In this document: positions 1 to 5,220 of the stretch, in pieces | Position numbering within the stretch: the stretch's first letter is position 1 | Layout: every line of letters starts with the position of its first letter | NCBI GenBank assembly: GCA_937901455.1 | Contig: CALDIA010000111.1 | Location: 1-11,927, forward strand | Origin: an uncultured Bacteroidales bacterium | Lineage (GTDB): Bacteria; Bacteroidota; Bacteroidia; Bacteroidales; WCHB1-69 | DNA: 11,927 bases | Direction: 5' to 3' | Position numbers and translations under genes: made by a program | Notes under the pieces: generated by a model | Database searches by the model: none | Told to the model about the DNA's origin: nothing | Seen by the model: the letters and a program-made list of their open reading frames with translations, nothing else

Positions 1-164
1 GTGTGGATGTGTACGGAGGAGAGGGCCTCGTAGGGGATGAAGTCGGTGTTGTGGTACAACAGCGCCGGCGTTTTGACGGTGATGCCCTCATCGGTGAAGA
101 TAATGGTGGGCGGGAACAGCACGTTGGATTCGGAAACGCGCGAGGCGGTGAATTGGCGGTACAT
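1..164 (-). CDS. Partial PH-like-domain (bPH) protein, N-terminus only
   Basis: The first 54 residues of a protein starting with MYRQFTASRVSESN are encoded here; the rest lies beyond the left edge. The pattern of an N-terminal strand, then a stretch reading TIIFTDEGITVKTP, then a strand with FIPYEALSSVHIH resembles the start of bacterial PH-like (YdbT/DUF304-like) domains, where a 'TDEGI.VKTP ... IPYE.ISSV' layout is common. No function can be assigned from this. It follows the 310-residue gene by 16 bp on the same strand, so it is probably co-transcribed. Its codons are clearly richer in G and C than those of the upstream genes, with many C-ending codons, so it may be older host sequence. 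Coding is secure; the domain call is by resemblance only. Confidence 0.65.
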   Translation of the reverse strand, partial: MYRQFTASRVSESNVLFPPTIIFTDEGITVKTPALLYHNTDFIPYEALSSVHIH

Positions 165-180
165 GGCTATAGGGATTTGA

Positions 181-1113
181 TTAACTTTTATGATTGTTTG
201 GCCGCATATAGTCACTTTTCTTTGTATAAAACTCCAGATCCATACTTCCGTGCCTTGTCCAATAATCTTTCATAGAATTGAGCCTACGTTCCATGCGCAC
301 CACATCGTCCTCATTTTCAACATTGTTTTCCTTTTTCAAAGCCTCCAATTTTTCGCGGACTTCGGTTTTGTAACTGTTCGCTTTTTTATAAGTGAAGTTC
401 CAAAAAACATGGTTGAATTTTGCATCAAAACTAAAACCATCCACGGCAATTCTGTCGGACAATTCGTAATCATTTCCTGTCTTTGGCGAGGTGTAAATTG
501 ACACTTTGCAAACCCCTCCTTCCACTATCGCGTAGTATTCTCCCACAAACAGGTCGGCGGTGTCGTACTTTTGCTTTAGTTGTGCGAACTGGTCAGCCTC
601 CAAGCCGAATGTGGGCACCGGAACTTGGCGGTTATATGCCTTCTGTTTGCGGGTCAATTTTGTCTTCGGGGTGCTGTCGGCAAATTTCTCTTTCAGGCGG
701 AGAAAGCCGTTGTCATCGACATAATACTTTTTCTTACCCCATGACACAAATCGACGATGTGTAAACCCTTCCACATCATACGAGAAGTAGGATGGCGTGT
801 CCCACATACGTTGTCGCCTGCTTTGACGAAGCGACTTGGTTTTGGCGTAAAACTCGCTCAACATCTCATCGAAAGGTCTGTTGACGTATTTATTGAGAAG
901 CCCCTCTATGTACTTCTCATGCAACGATGCCCAACCGTTACCTTTGTGATAGCTCAAAGTTTTGTGTTTTGAAAGCCGGTGTTTGCTCATAGGGAGCCGC
1001 TCGCCTTCGTATTCATTCATGCCACGGCGCGGGAACTCCGAGCCTTTCCCCCTGCGACCGCCGCGATATTTGTGCGGCACCCGGCTGTCTATCTTCCATT
1101 TCTTTTCCGACAT
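181..1113 (-). CDS. Hypothetical protein, 310 residues, basic N-terminus
   Basis: I do not recognise this protein. It starts at an ATG 27 bp after the preceding stop. The first 60 residues are very basic and rich in Arg, Lys and His (for example PHKYRGGRRGKG, then MSKHRLSKHKTLSYHKG), which suggests nucleic-acid contact or disorder. A central part with many aromatic residues (YFSYDVEGFTHRRFVSWGKKKYYVDDNG) is followed by a strand-rich stretch (GEYYAIVEGGVCKVSIYTSP) and a charged helical segment near residues 255-285. No signal peptide or membrane segment is visible. The long open frame, tight spacing and consistent strand with its neighbours support a real gene. The frames read on the opposite strand here are treated as shadows. 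Confidence 0.7.
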   Translation of the reverse strand: MSEKKWKIDSRVPHKYRGGRRGKGSEFPRRGMNEYEGERLPMSKHRLSKHKTLSYHKGNGWASLHEKYIEGLLNKYVNRPFDEMLSEFYAKTKSLRQSRRQRMWDTPSYFSYDVEGFTHRRFVSWGKKKYYVDDNGFLRLKEKFADSTPKTKLTRKQKAYNRQVPVPTFGLEADQFAQLKQKYDTADLFVGEYYAIVEGGVCKVSIYTSPKTGNDYELSDRIAVDGFSFDAKFNHVFWNFTYKKANSYKTEVREKLEALKKENNVENEDDVVRMERRLNSMKDYWTRHGSMDLEFYTKKSDYMRPNNHKS

Positions 1114-1140
1114 ATTCTTGGATATTATGCACCAACTGGA

Positions 1141-1374
1141 TCAACCTTTGTTCACTTTCCTGAAGGTGAGCGTTTCCATTCTTTCCAACCCTTCTCCGAA
1201 CATGTTGGCATCACAGAATTTGTAGCCCTTTTGCTCATATTCGATAATGGTAGGGTTATTCTCGTACACGCCCGGCTCACCGGCGTTCAGTGCCACCACT
1301 GCGTCCGCTCCAAAAGCCTCTTTGACGGCGAGGGTGTGCATGGCAAGCATAGTCCTTATGAAGTTTTGTTCCAT
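1141..1374 (-). CDS. Small hypothetical protein, 77 residues
   Basis: This small protein starts MEQNFIRTMLAMHTLAVKEAFGADAVVALNAGEPGVYENN. The ATG is 23 bp after the amidohydrolase stop, and its own stop is 27 bp before the next start. The N-terminal third is helical; an alternating strand-like region VVALNAGEPGVYE and a charged C-terminus follow. There is no signal peptide, no Cys motif beyond one Cys, and no metal-binding pattern. I do not recognise the family. The main support is its place in a compact same-strand gene run and reasonable codon use. Confidence 0.6.
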   Translation of the reverse strand: MEQNFIRTMLAMHTLAVKEAFGADAVVALNAGEPGVYENNPTIIEYEQKGYKFCDANMFGEGLERMETLTFRKVNKG

Positions 1375-1397
1375 AATTTTACGATTTGTACACTATT

Positions 1398-2126
1398 TTA
1401 TATGATATTTGACATAATGGTTTCATAATGTTCATTTGAAACAACATTCCGCAACTCGCATAGACGTTTTTTGTAATAGGTCGTGATGTCTTCTTTACGG
1501 CTGTAATAACGCTGTATAGGGACATCTGTACCCCAAAGAACGCGATGTGAGAGAACATGATGGCAGAGTTCTGCAATATGCTCCACAGGCATAAAAGCAG
1601 TGTCTGTCAAAACATTGGGATATCTTTGCATAAGCGCAATGGTTTCGTCCAATGGCCGGCCGTGTGCCAAAATGAATGTAACAGCAGGATTATGACGGAT
1701 AGCACGCTCGAACAACGAAGGATAGCAACCTGGGCTTTCTCCCGTATGAATCAACAATGGCAGATTCAGCTGTTTGGCCAGCCGAACCACTTTTTGCAAA
1801 TTTCGGCTACCACATTGCCATGACAAAGGATGCAACTGAGGGTGGATTTTCAACATCCTCCACGGGATGCCACTATTAATAAAACGTAGCAAACCATCAT
1901 CCGACAGCATTTGCGGCAGTATCCACAACACGGGTAGTACACGGTTTCGAACAGTGCGAACCAATTCAGACATTTCTGACAGCACTTTATCATAATTCCC
2001 TTCGCAGATAGTGGTTGAAGAACAGGCAAACCGCTCCACTCCTACGGTATCCATTATATGAATCAGTTCCGGAGGTGATGTGTAAATGTCATAGAATTGA
2101 CCAATATGAGTGTGGTGGTCTGTCAC
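1398..2126 (-). CDS. Amidohydrolase-superfamily metal-dependent hydrolase
   Basis: This 242-residue protein has the ligand series of a TIM-barrel metal-dependent hydrolase (TatD or amidohydrolase-2 type). It shows HxH at residues 5 and 7 (TDHHTHIG), K93 in MLKIHP, H127 in LLIHTGE, H155 in FILAHGRP, and D201 in LWGTDVP. These normally bind one or two metals and activate water for hydrolysis or decarboxylation; the substrate cannot be told. The start is a GTG only four residues before the first ligand. An in-frame TGA lies a short way upstream with no ATG after it, so the choice is nearly forced. At 242 residues it is compact for the family but no motif is missing. No signal peptide is seen, so it is probably cytoplasmic. 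It sits in a tight same-strand series after a 154-residue unknown gene. It could tailor or cleave a product of the radical SAM locus upstream, but that is inference. Confidence 0.85.
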   Translation of the reverse strand: MTDHHTHIGQFYDIYTSPPELIHIMDTVGVERFACSSTTICEGNYDKVLSEMSELVRTVRNRVLPVLWILPQMLSDDGLLRFINSGIPWRMLKIHPQLHPLSWQCGSRNLQKVVRLAKQLNLPLLIHTGESPGCYPSLFERAIRHNPAVTFILAHGRPLDETIALMQRYPNVLTDTAFMPVEHIAELCHHVLSHRVLWGTDVPIQRYYSRKEDITTYYKKRLCELRNVVSNEHYETIMSNII

Positions 2127-2145
2127 GATAGCGATAACGTATCCT

Positions 2146-2610
2146 TCATTTTCGTCCGAGCTTCTCCTTCACCCGTTCAAGGAAACTTTTGCCACGGATT
2201 TCAGTGCGCTCGCTATCAAGCAGTTCGTTGCATTGGTTGAGGAGCGGTTTGAGTTCACGGGCAGTGATGTGGGCCACCGTTTCGGAATCCTGGCATTTTT
2301 CCTCCAACACGGCTGCTGTGGAGGCGATGCGGGGCAGTATCTGCAAGATTTGCCGCCATGCTTCCGATTGGAGTTCAGAAGAGGCAATATCTACAGGTTT
2401 GTCGCCATTTAACTCTGCGCAGTACTGTTTCCACAAAGCAGGGTTGAAGCTCTTGGCCCCTAAATGCCGCAAGTCTTCCGCCATTTCCTTGAGACCGTCT
2501 GCACATCGGGCCACCTCTTTAGGATTGTCCTTGAAGTTATACATTCTGGCATTGTACACGCCCATACAGGTGAAGATTTCTAATAATTGGATGTAGGTTT
2601 GGGGTTGCAT
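2146..2610 (-). CDS. Hypothetical all-helical protein, 154 residues
   Basis: I do not recognise this protein. It starts with MQPQTYIQLLEIFTCMGVYNARMYNF and is almost wholly predicted helix by inspection, with regularly spaced hydrophobic residues and charged faces (KEVARCADGLKEMAEDLRHLG; AAVLEEKCQDSETVAHITARELKPLLNQC). Four Cys residues are scattered, with no metal-binding spacing. There is no signal peptide or membrane segment. It begins 15 bp after the preceding stop and ends 19 bp before the GTG of the amidohydrolase, so the two are probably translated from one message. The basic C-terminus (FLERVKEKLGRK) is a normal soluble-protein end. Confidence 0.7.
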   Translation of the reverse strand: MQPQTYIQLLEIFTCMGVYNARMYNFKDNPKEVARCADGLKEMAEDLRHLGAKSFNPALWKQYCAELNGDKPVDIASSELQSEAWRQILQILPRIASTAAVLEEKCQDSETVAHITARELKPLLNQCNELLDSERTEIRGKSFLERVKEKLGRK

Positions 2611-2625
2611 TTTTACACGATTCAG

Positions 2626-2922
2626 TTAGTAACAATTCATTATTGCTATACATTTGTCTATTGATTCTTGAATTTGATCCGAAAGAATATCGAATTCATG
2701 TTCGTCATTTCTAGTGTGAATATTTTCTAAAGAGCGATACAATCTACGCAGCTTATATATTTCACTAATAAAATCATAGCCTAAATATGTTTCGCGTTCC
2801 AGCATATCTAACGTAACATTGATTCTTTTCTTTGTTTCATATTCCATGTGATGAACTTGGATAATTCTCACCATTGATAAAAGTAATATTTCGATACCTG
2901 TTTTTACCGTATATAAACTCAT
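2626..2922 (-). CDS. Small hypothetical helical protein, 98 residues
   Basis: This reads MSLYTVKTGIEILLLSMVRIIQVHHMEYETKK and continues as charged helices to a C-terminus of CIAIMNCY. I chose the ATG at 2922 over an upstream TTG at 2961 that would add 13 residues, because TTG starts are rare and the gap after the lipoprotein stop then looks normal at 44 bp. The hydrophobic stretch at residues 8-23 is short and interrupted, so it is more likely a buried helix than a membrane anchor. The coding sequence is clearly more AT-rich than the genes on both sides, which hints at a separate origin. Function unknown. Confidence 0.55.
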   Translation of the reverse strand: MSLYTVKTGIEILLLSMVRIIQVHHMEYETKKRINVTLDMLERETYLGYDFISEIYKLRRLYRSLENIHTRNDEHEFDILSDQIQESIDKCIAIMNCY

Positions 2923-2966
2923 AGCCGTTTTCTTTTCGTTATAAGTAAGAATTATAAGCAATCATG

Positions 2967-4145
2967 TTATTCCACATCCCTGACTAGCCGGACCGACTTG
3001 GCCGGACCGATATATGCAGGATAGTTCCAATAGCAGGAGTGGTCGCTGAAATTTAAAGCCCAAGCGCGTTCACCGCTATGCGTGGAGGATGTCCAGTAAT
3101 TGCCCTCGGCGGCTGTCGGAATGCCGTTACTGTAATAATGGATAGACGTACCTATGCGATTACCGCCGGCCGGCAAGAACACTGCACCATGATTTTCCAA
3201 CTTGTTATTCCAGTCCGACAAACTGATTACATTGTAGGTGTATTCTCCGTTGATAGAGTTGTCGTTCACATGGGTTAGCGAATAATAGGAATTATTCCAA
3301 TCGTCCGGAAGGAGGATGACGCCGTAAATACCATTCACCGTGGCTTTAGCAAAGCGACTGCCTGATGCTGTATGGCGGGTTTCGAAAAGATACACCAATT
3401 CGGGATACTCAAGTGTGCGCCACAGTCCCTTTTGGTTCCCGCCATTGCTTATGGCATTATAGACGCCCCAATCGTAATTGGTTCCTGCAATATCAACATA
3501 GAGTTCTCCATAATCCAACGATGATGAACTGGTCATCCAGGGGTTGCAGTTGTTGAAACCGCTGGTGGCCCAACCCATCAGGTCCAACCAACCATTATAA
3601 TTTTCAGACACGTTGGCGTTTTCAGCACCGACAATATCCCATTGATGCTCAGCGAAGCGCCATTTTCGTTGGACAGGATGGAATTGCAGATTCCCTTTTG
3701 AGAAATAAACCTGTTCACCCATCGAGACTGAAAATTTGCCGCTGAGACAGCCCTCTATCACACCGGCACTCGGGTTGACAGGAGTTGTGAAGGACATTTC
3801 CTTTCCGTAGTACGCCTCACGACTTCCCCGGATGACGTATGCGCGCACATAATATTTGGTGCCGGGTATCAAATGGGAAATCTTACATGTGAACGGATAT
3901 TGGTAGTCACGAGTGAACATTTTATTGTCATTTGGGGTAGGATTTCGTTTTGTACTCCAGCAAACTCCCAATTCACTTAAAGGGATGTTCGCGTTAAGCA
4001 CCACGTCACCGCCACACTCTGCGCTCTTAGGTGTGATGTTTGCTGGCTCGTATGTGGTGACTTTCACCTCGGCGGTGTTCTCGCAGCTGACCATAAAAAA
4101 ACATAAGGGCAGCAGAATTGCAGTAAATAATAGAATTTTTTTCAT
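2967..4145 (-). CDS. Lipoprotein with FN3-like and FISUMP/DUF1566-like C-terminal domain
   Basis: This 392-residue protein begins MKKILLFTAILLPLCFFMVSC, a clear lipoprotein signal with the acylated Cys at position 21. Residues about 25-120 match the Bacteroidetes fibronectin-III-like repeat: ELGVCWSTKRNPTPND, then ISHLIPGTKYYVRAYVIRG, ending in EMSFTTP. From about residue 135 a second module starts with FSVSMGEQVYFSKGNLQF and WRFAEHQWDIVG. It runs to a C-terminus with YWTSSTHSGERAWALNF and SVRLVRD, the style of the large Bacteroidales/Fibrobacter FISUMP or DUF1566-like family, which probably has a C-type-lectin-like fold. It is likely exposed at the outer membrane or cell surface, perhaps in binding. 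Its ATG overlaps the stop of the DUF2158-like gene as ATGA, which indicates translational coupling. The domain assignment of the C-terminal half is by resemblance. Confidence 0.8.
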   Translation of the reverse strand: MKKILLFTAILLPLCFFMVSCENTAEVKVTTYEPANITPKSAECGGDVVLNANIPLSELGVCWSTKRNPTPNDNKMFTRDYQYPFTCKISHLIPGTKYYVRAYVIRGSREAYYGKEMSFTTPVNPSAGVIEGCLSGKFSVSMGEQVYFSKGNLQFHPVQRKWRFAEHQWDIVGAENANVSENYNGWLDLMGWATSGFNNCNPWMTSSSSLDYGELYVDIAGTNYDWGVYNAISNGGNQKGLWRTLEYPELVYLFETRHTASGSRFAKATVNGIYGVILLPDDWNNSYYSLTHVNDNSINGEYTYNVISLSDWNNKLENHGAVFLPAGGNRIGTSIHYYSNGIPTAAEGNYWTSSTHSGERAWALNFSDHSCYWNYPAYIGPAKSVRLVRDVE

Positions 4146-4414
4146 TGTGATGACTTTTGGTTTATAATTTTATATTGTTTTGTCGGCATAAGATTATTTA
4201 CATTCACAAGCATTTCAAACATAAACGACTTGCGGTGCGTCTTTTGGTCCTTTTCGGAGAACCACTCGCATTCGGCTTCCTCAAGGTCAACATCCACCAC
4301 CATCATAACGGGTCCACCGGTCTTCAGCATCACCAAGTCACCGATGCCGCACCCTTTGCGTTTGGCTCGATGTTTCATGAAGCGTAAAAATAGAAGGTCG
4401 GAGAGAAGGCTCAT
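4142..4414 (-). CDS. DUF2158/YodC-like small protein
   Basis: This 90-residue protein carries the signature of the DUF2158 (YodC-like) family: GIGDLVMLKTGGPVMMVVDVD at residues 24-44, followed by ECEWFSEKDQKTHRKSFMFEML at 49-70. The family normally has about 60 residues, a small beta-barrel-like core and no known biochemical role. The extra N-terminal residues (MSLLSDLLFLRFMKHRAKRKG) are hydrophobic and then basic, so the true start could also be the Met at residue 13 (position 4378). A TTG at 4441 would extend the frame into the hairpin and is unlikely. The gene starts 18 bp past that hairpin and its TGA overlaps the ATG of the lipoprotein gene, so the two form a coupled pair. Confidence 0.75.
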   Translation of the reverse strand: MSLLSDLLFLRFMKHRAKRKGCGIGDLVMLKTGGPVMMVVDVDLEEAECEWFSEKDQKTHRKSFMFEMLVNVNNLMPTKQYKIINQKSSQ

Positions 4415-4432
4415 AATAATAGAATTGAAAAA

Positions 4433-4464
4433 GGGATACAATTAGCTGATGATAATTGTATCCC
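4433..4464 (-). terminator. Perfect 12-bp stem hairpin with T-run: terminator or attenuator
   Basis: GGGATACAATTA (4433-4444) and TAATTGTATCCC (4453-4464) form a perfect 12-bp stem with an 8-nt loop. On the minus strand the stem is followed at once by TTTTTC, which fits an intrinsic terminator for transcripts coming from the small-gene cluster. It lies 8 bp after the stop of the 81-residue gene and 18 bp before the ATG of the DUF2158-like gene. No -7 box is visible between the hairpin and that ATG, so it may attenuate rather than end the transcript. Confidence 0.75.
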
Positions 4465-4472
4465 AACAACAT

Positions 4473-4718
4473 CTAATCGCTATTACAATCAAGAATTTTC
4501 CATGTGTTCTCGTTGCTATCAACGAAATCATTGCCTTGCTTAGCTAATGACATTTCAAGAGGAACAATTTTATATTGTACCCCATCAAGACCATTATTTT
4601 TAAGATCTACCATATCGCTTGGATATGGAGTCATTTTAATGACAATACCCAAATTTCCGTTGCAGCATTTAGCAATGCCGACAACCGAATCATTCGTGTT
4701 TAATAATTCTCCTTTCAT
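4473..4718 (-). CDS. Small hypothetical protein, 81 residues, third small gene of the peptide locus
   Basis: This protein reads MKGELLNTNDSVVGIAKCCNGNLGIVIKM and ends NENTWKILDCNSD. It seems compact and soluble, with alternating strands (GNLGIVIKM; GVQYKIVPLEM) and three Cys, two of them adjacent at residues 18-19. No leader-like double glycine, signal peptide or membrane segment is visible, so it does not look like a typical bacteriocin precursor. Its start lies 17 nt after repeat R3, the same spacing seen before the other two small genes, and a terminator-like hairpin follows its stop. It could be an immunity, partner or substrate protein; I cannot choose between these. Confidence 0.65.
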   Translation of the reverse strand: MKGELLNTNDSVVGIAKCCNGNLGIVIKMTPYPSDMVDLKNNGLDGVQYKIVPLEMSLAKQGNDFVDSNENTWKILDCNSD

Positions 4719-4735
4719 ATAATAAAAATTAAAAT

Positions 4736-4774
4736 TTTTGCCTACTCTCTTATAGGATTTTCGGCTTCCTCCAT
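4736..4774 (-). repeat. 39-bp intergenic element, copy R3
   Basis: Read on the minus strand, it starts ATGGAGGAAGCCGAAAATCC and ends in GAGAGTAGGC. It shares its core GCCGAAAATCC and the GAGTAGGC tail with R1, and most positions with R2. It lies between the stop of the 45-residue membrane peptide and the start of the 81-residue gene, ending 17 nt before that ATG. It contains no TAnnTTTG promoter motif. Confidence 0.8.
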
Positions 4775-4790
4775 CTTATTGATCAATTTG

Positions 4791-4928
4791 TTATGCCCAA
4801 ATCAGCATTGCCAATCCGATTAGCCCAGCAACTATCAGTATGATTCCTAATACAGTAGATAAAGGGTCAATAACAACAAATCCTATGACAGATCCAATAC
4901 ACAAAAGAGAACCAATTAATTTACCCAT
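4791..4928 (-). CDS. Very small hydrophobic membrane peptide, 45 residues
   Basis: The reading frame gives MGKLIGSLLCIGSVIGFVVI, then a short DPLST turn, then a second hydrophobic stretch VLGIILIVAGLIGLAMLIWA. It is nearly all hydrophobic with Gly spaced through both halves, so it should form two short transmembrane helices in a hairpin. There is no lipobox or cleavage site. The ATG lies 19 nt after repeat R2, and the gene sits between the putative precursor peptide and the 81-residue gene. It may be a membrane partner for export or self-protection in the peptide locus, or a membrane-active product itself; the sequence does not decide. Real coding is supported by its regular position behind the repeat element. 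Confidence 0.6.
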   Translation of the reverse strand: MGKLIGSLLCIGSVIGFVVIDPLSTVLGIILIVAGLIGLAMLIWA

Positions 4929-4947
4929 ATCAAATAATAATAGTTAG

Positions 4948-4986
4948 TTATGCTTACTCTATTTATGGGTTTTCAGCATCCCCCAT
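4948..4986 (-). repeat. 39-bp intergenic element, copy R2
   Basis: Read on the minus strand, it starts ATGGGGGATGCTGAAAACCC and ends in AGAGTAAGCATAA. It is the most diverged of the three copies but has the same length and the same order of conserved blocks. It begins 11 bp after the stop of the 52-residue peptide gene and ends 19 nt before the ATG of the 45-residue membrane peptide. Confidence 0.75.
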
Positions 4987-4997
4987 TCAAAACAAGA

Positions 4998-5156
4998 TTA
5001 GGCAGTTCTTTCACAATCAACACAATGACTCACTAAACCGCATTTAGAAGCAAAGAGCTTGACTTCTCGTTTACGATCCTTATAGCCGCATCCTGCTGCA
5101 TAAGAACCTCTCGGGGCGTTTTTTGCCACCATTTTCACTTTTTTGTAATTTTTCAT
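4998..5156 (-). CDS. Putative RiPP precursor peptide, 52 residues, four Cys
   Basis: The frame gives a basic N-terminal part MKNYKKVKMVAKNAPRGS, then YAAGCG around residues 19-24, a second basic stretch KDRKREVKLFASKCG, and a C-terminus LVSHCVDCERTA. Cys residues are at 23, 39, 45 and 48. A short peptide with a Lys-rich leader-like front and a Cys-bearing tail, directly downstream of a radical SAM enzyme with a recognition domain, is the standard picture of a RiPP precursor; a thioether or other radical crosslink at Cys is possible. I recall no named family with certainty, and cannot place a cleavage site: there is no GG motif, but the SYAAGCG segment is a candidate boundary. The ATG is 18 nt after repeat R1, which itself starts 7 nt after the radical SAM stop codon. 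Confidence 0.75.
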   Translation of the reverse strand: MKNYKKVKMVAKNAPRGSYAAGCGYKDRKREVKLFASKCGLVSHCVDCERTA

Positions 5157-5174
5157 TTTTTATAAAATTTAAAA

Positions 5175-5213
5175 TTATGCCTACTCTTTGTTGGATTTTC
5201 GGCAACACTCCAT
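5175..5213 (-). repeat. 39-bp intergenic element, copy R1
   Basis: Read on the minus strand, it starts ATGGAGTGTTGCCGAAAATC and ends in AAAGAGTAGGCATAA. Relative to R2 and R3 it has one extra base before the GCCGAAAATCC core and one fewer after it, so the total length is kept while any peptide frame is shifted. It fills most of the gap between the radical SAM stop and the 52-residue peptide gene, ending 18 nt before that ATG. Confidence 0.8.
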
Positions 5214-5220
5214 TTTTTTT

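Noticed and set aside
3..275. 90-codon plus-strand open frame at the left edge
   Set aside because: It is the antisense shadow of the PH-like gene, whose minus-strand reading has a far more protein-like composition.
979..1428. 149-codon plus-strand open frame
   Set aside because: It lies antisense across the end of one and the whole of another minus-strand gene, has an unlikely composition with many His, Phe and Pro, and matches nothing I know.
2989..3011. Direct repeat GCCGGACCGA, twice, 13 bp apart
   Set aside because: It lies in the C-terminal codons of the lipoprotein gene and is explained by coding for similar residues; no sign of regulation.
4473..4718. 81-residue protein as a second precursor peptide
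   Set aside because: It has mixed strand-rich composition, no leader-like front and only three Cys, so it looks like a folded protein; left as unknown.
4736..5213. 39-bp elements as leader micro-genes (MEEAENPIRE, MGDAENP, MECCRKSNKE)
   Set aside because: The reading frame is not conserved in R1 because of paired indels and the peptides differ in length, so a conserved peptide is unlikely.
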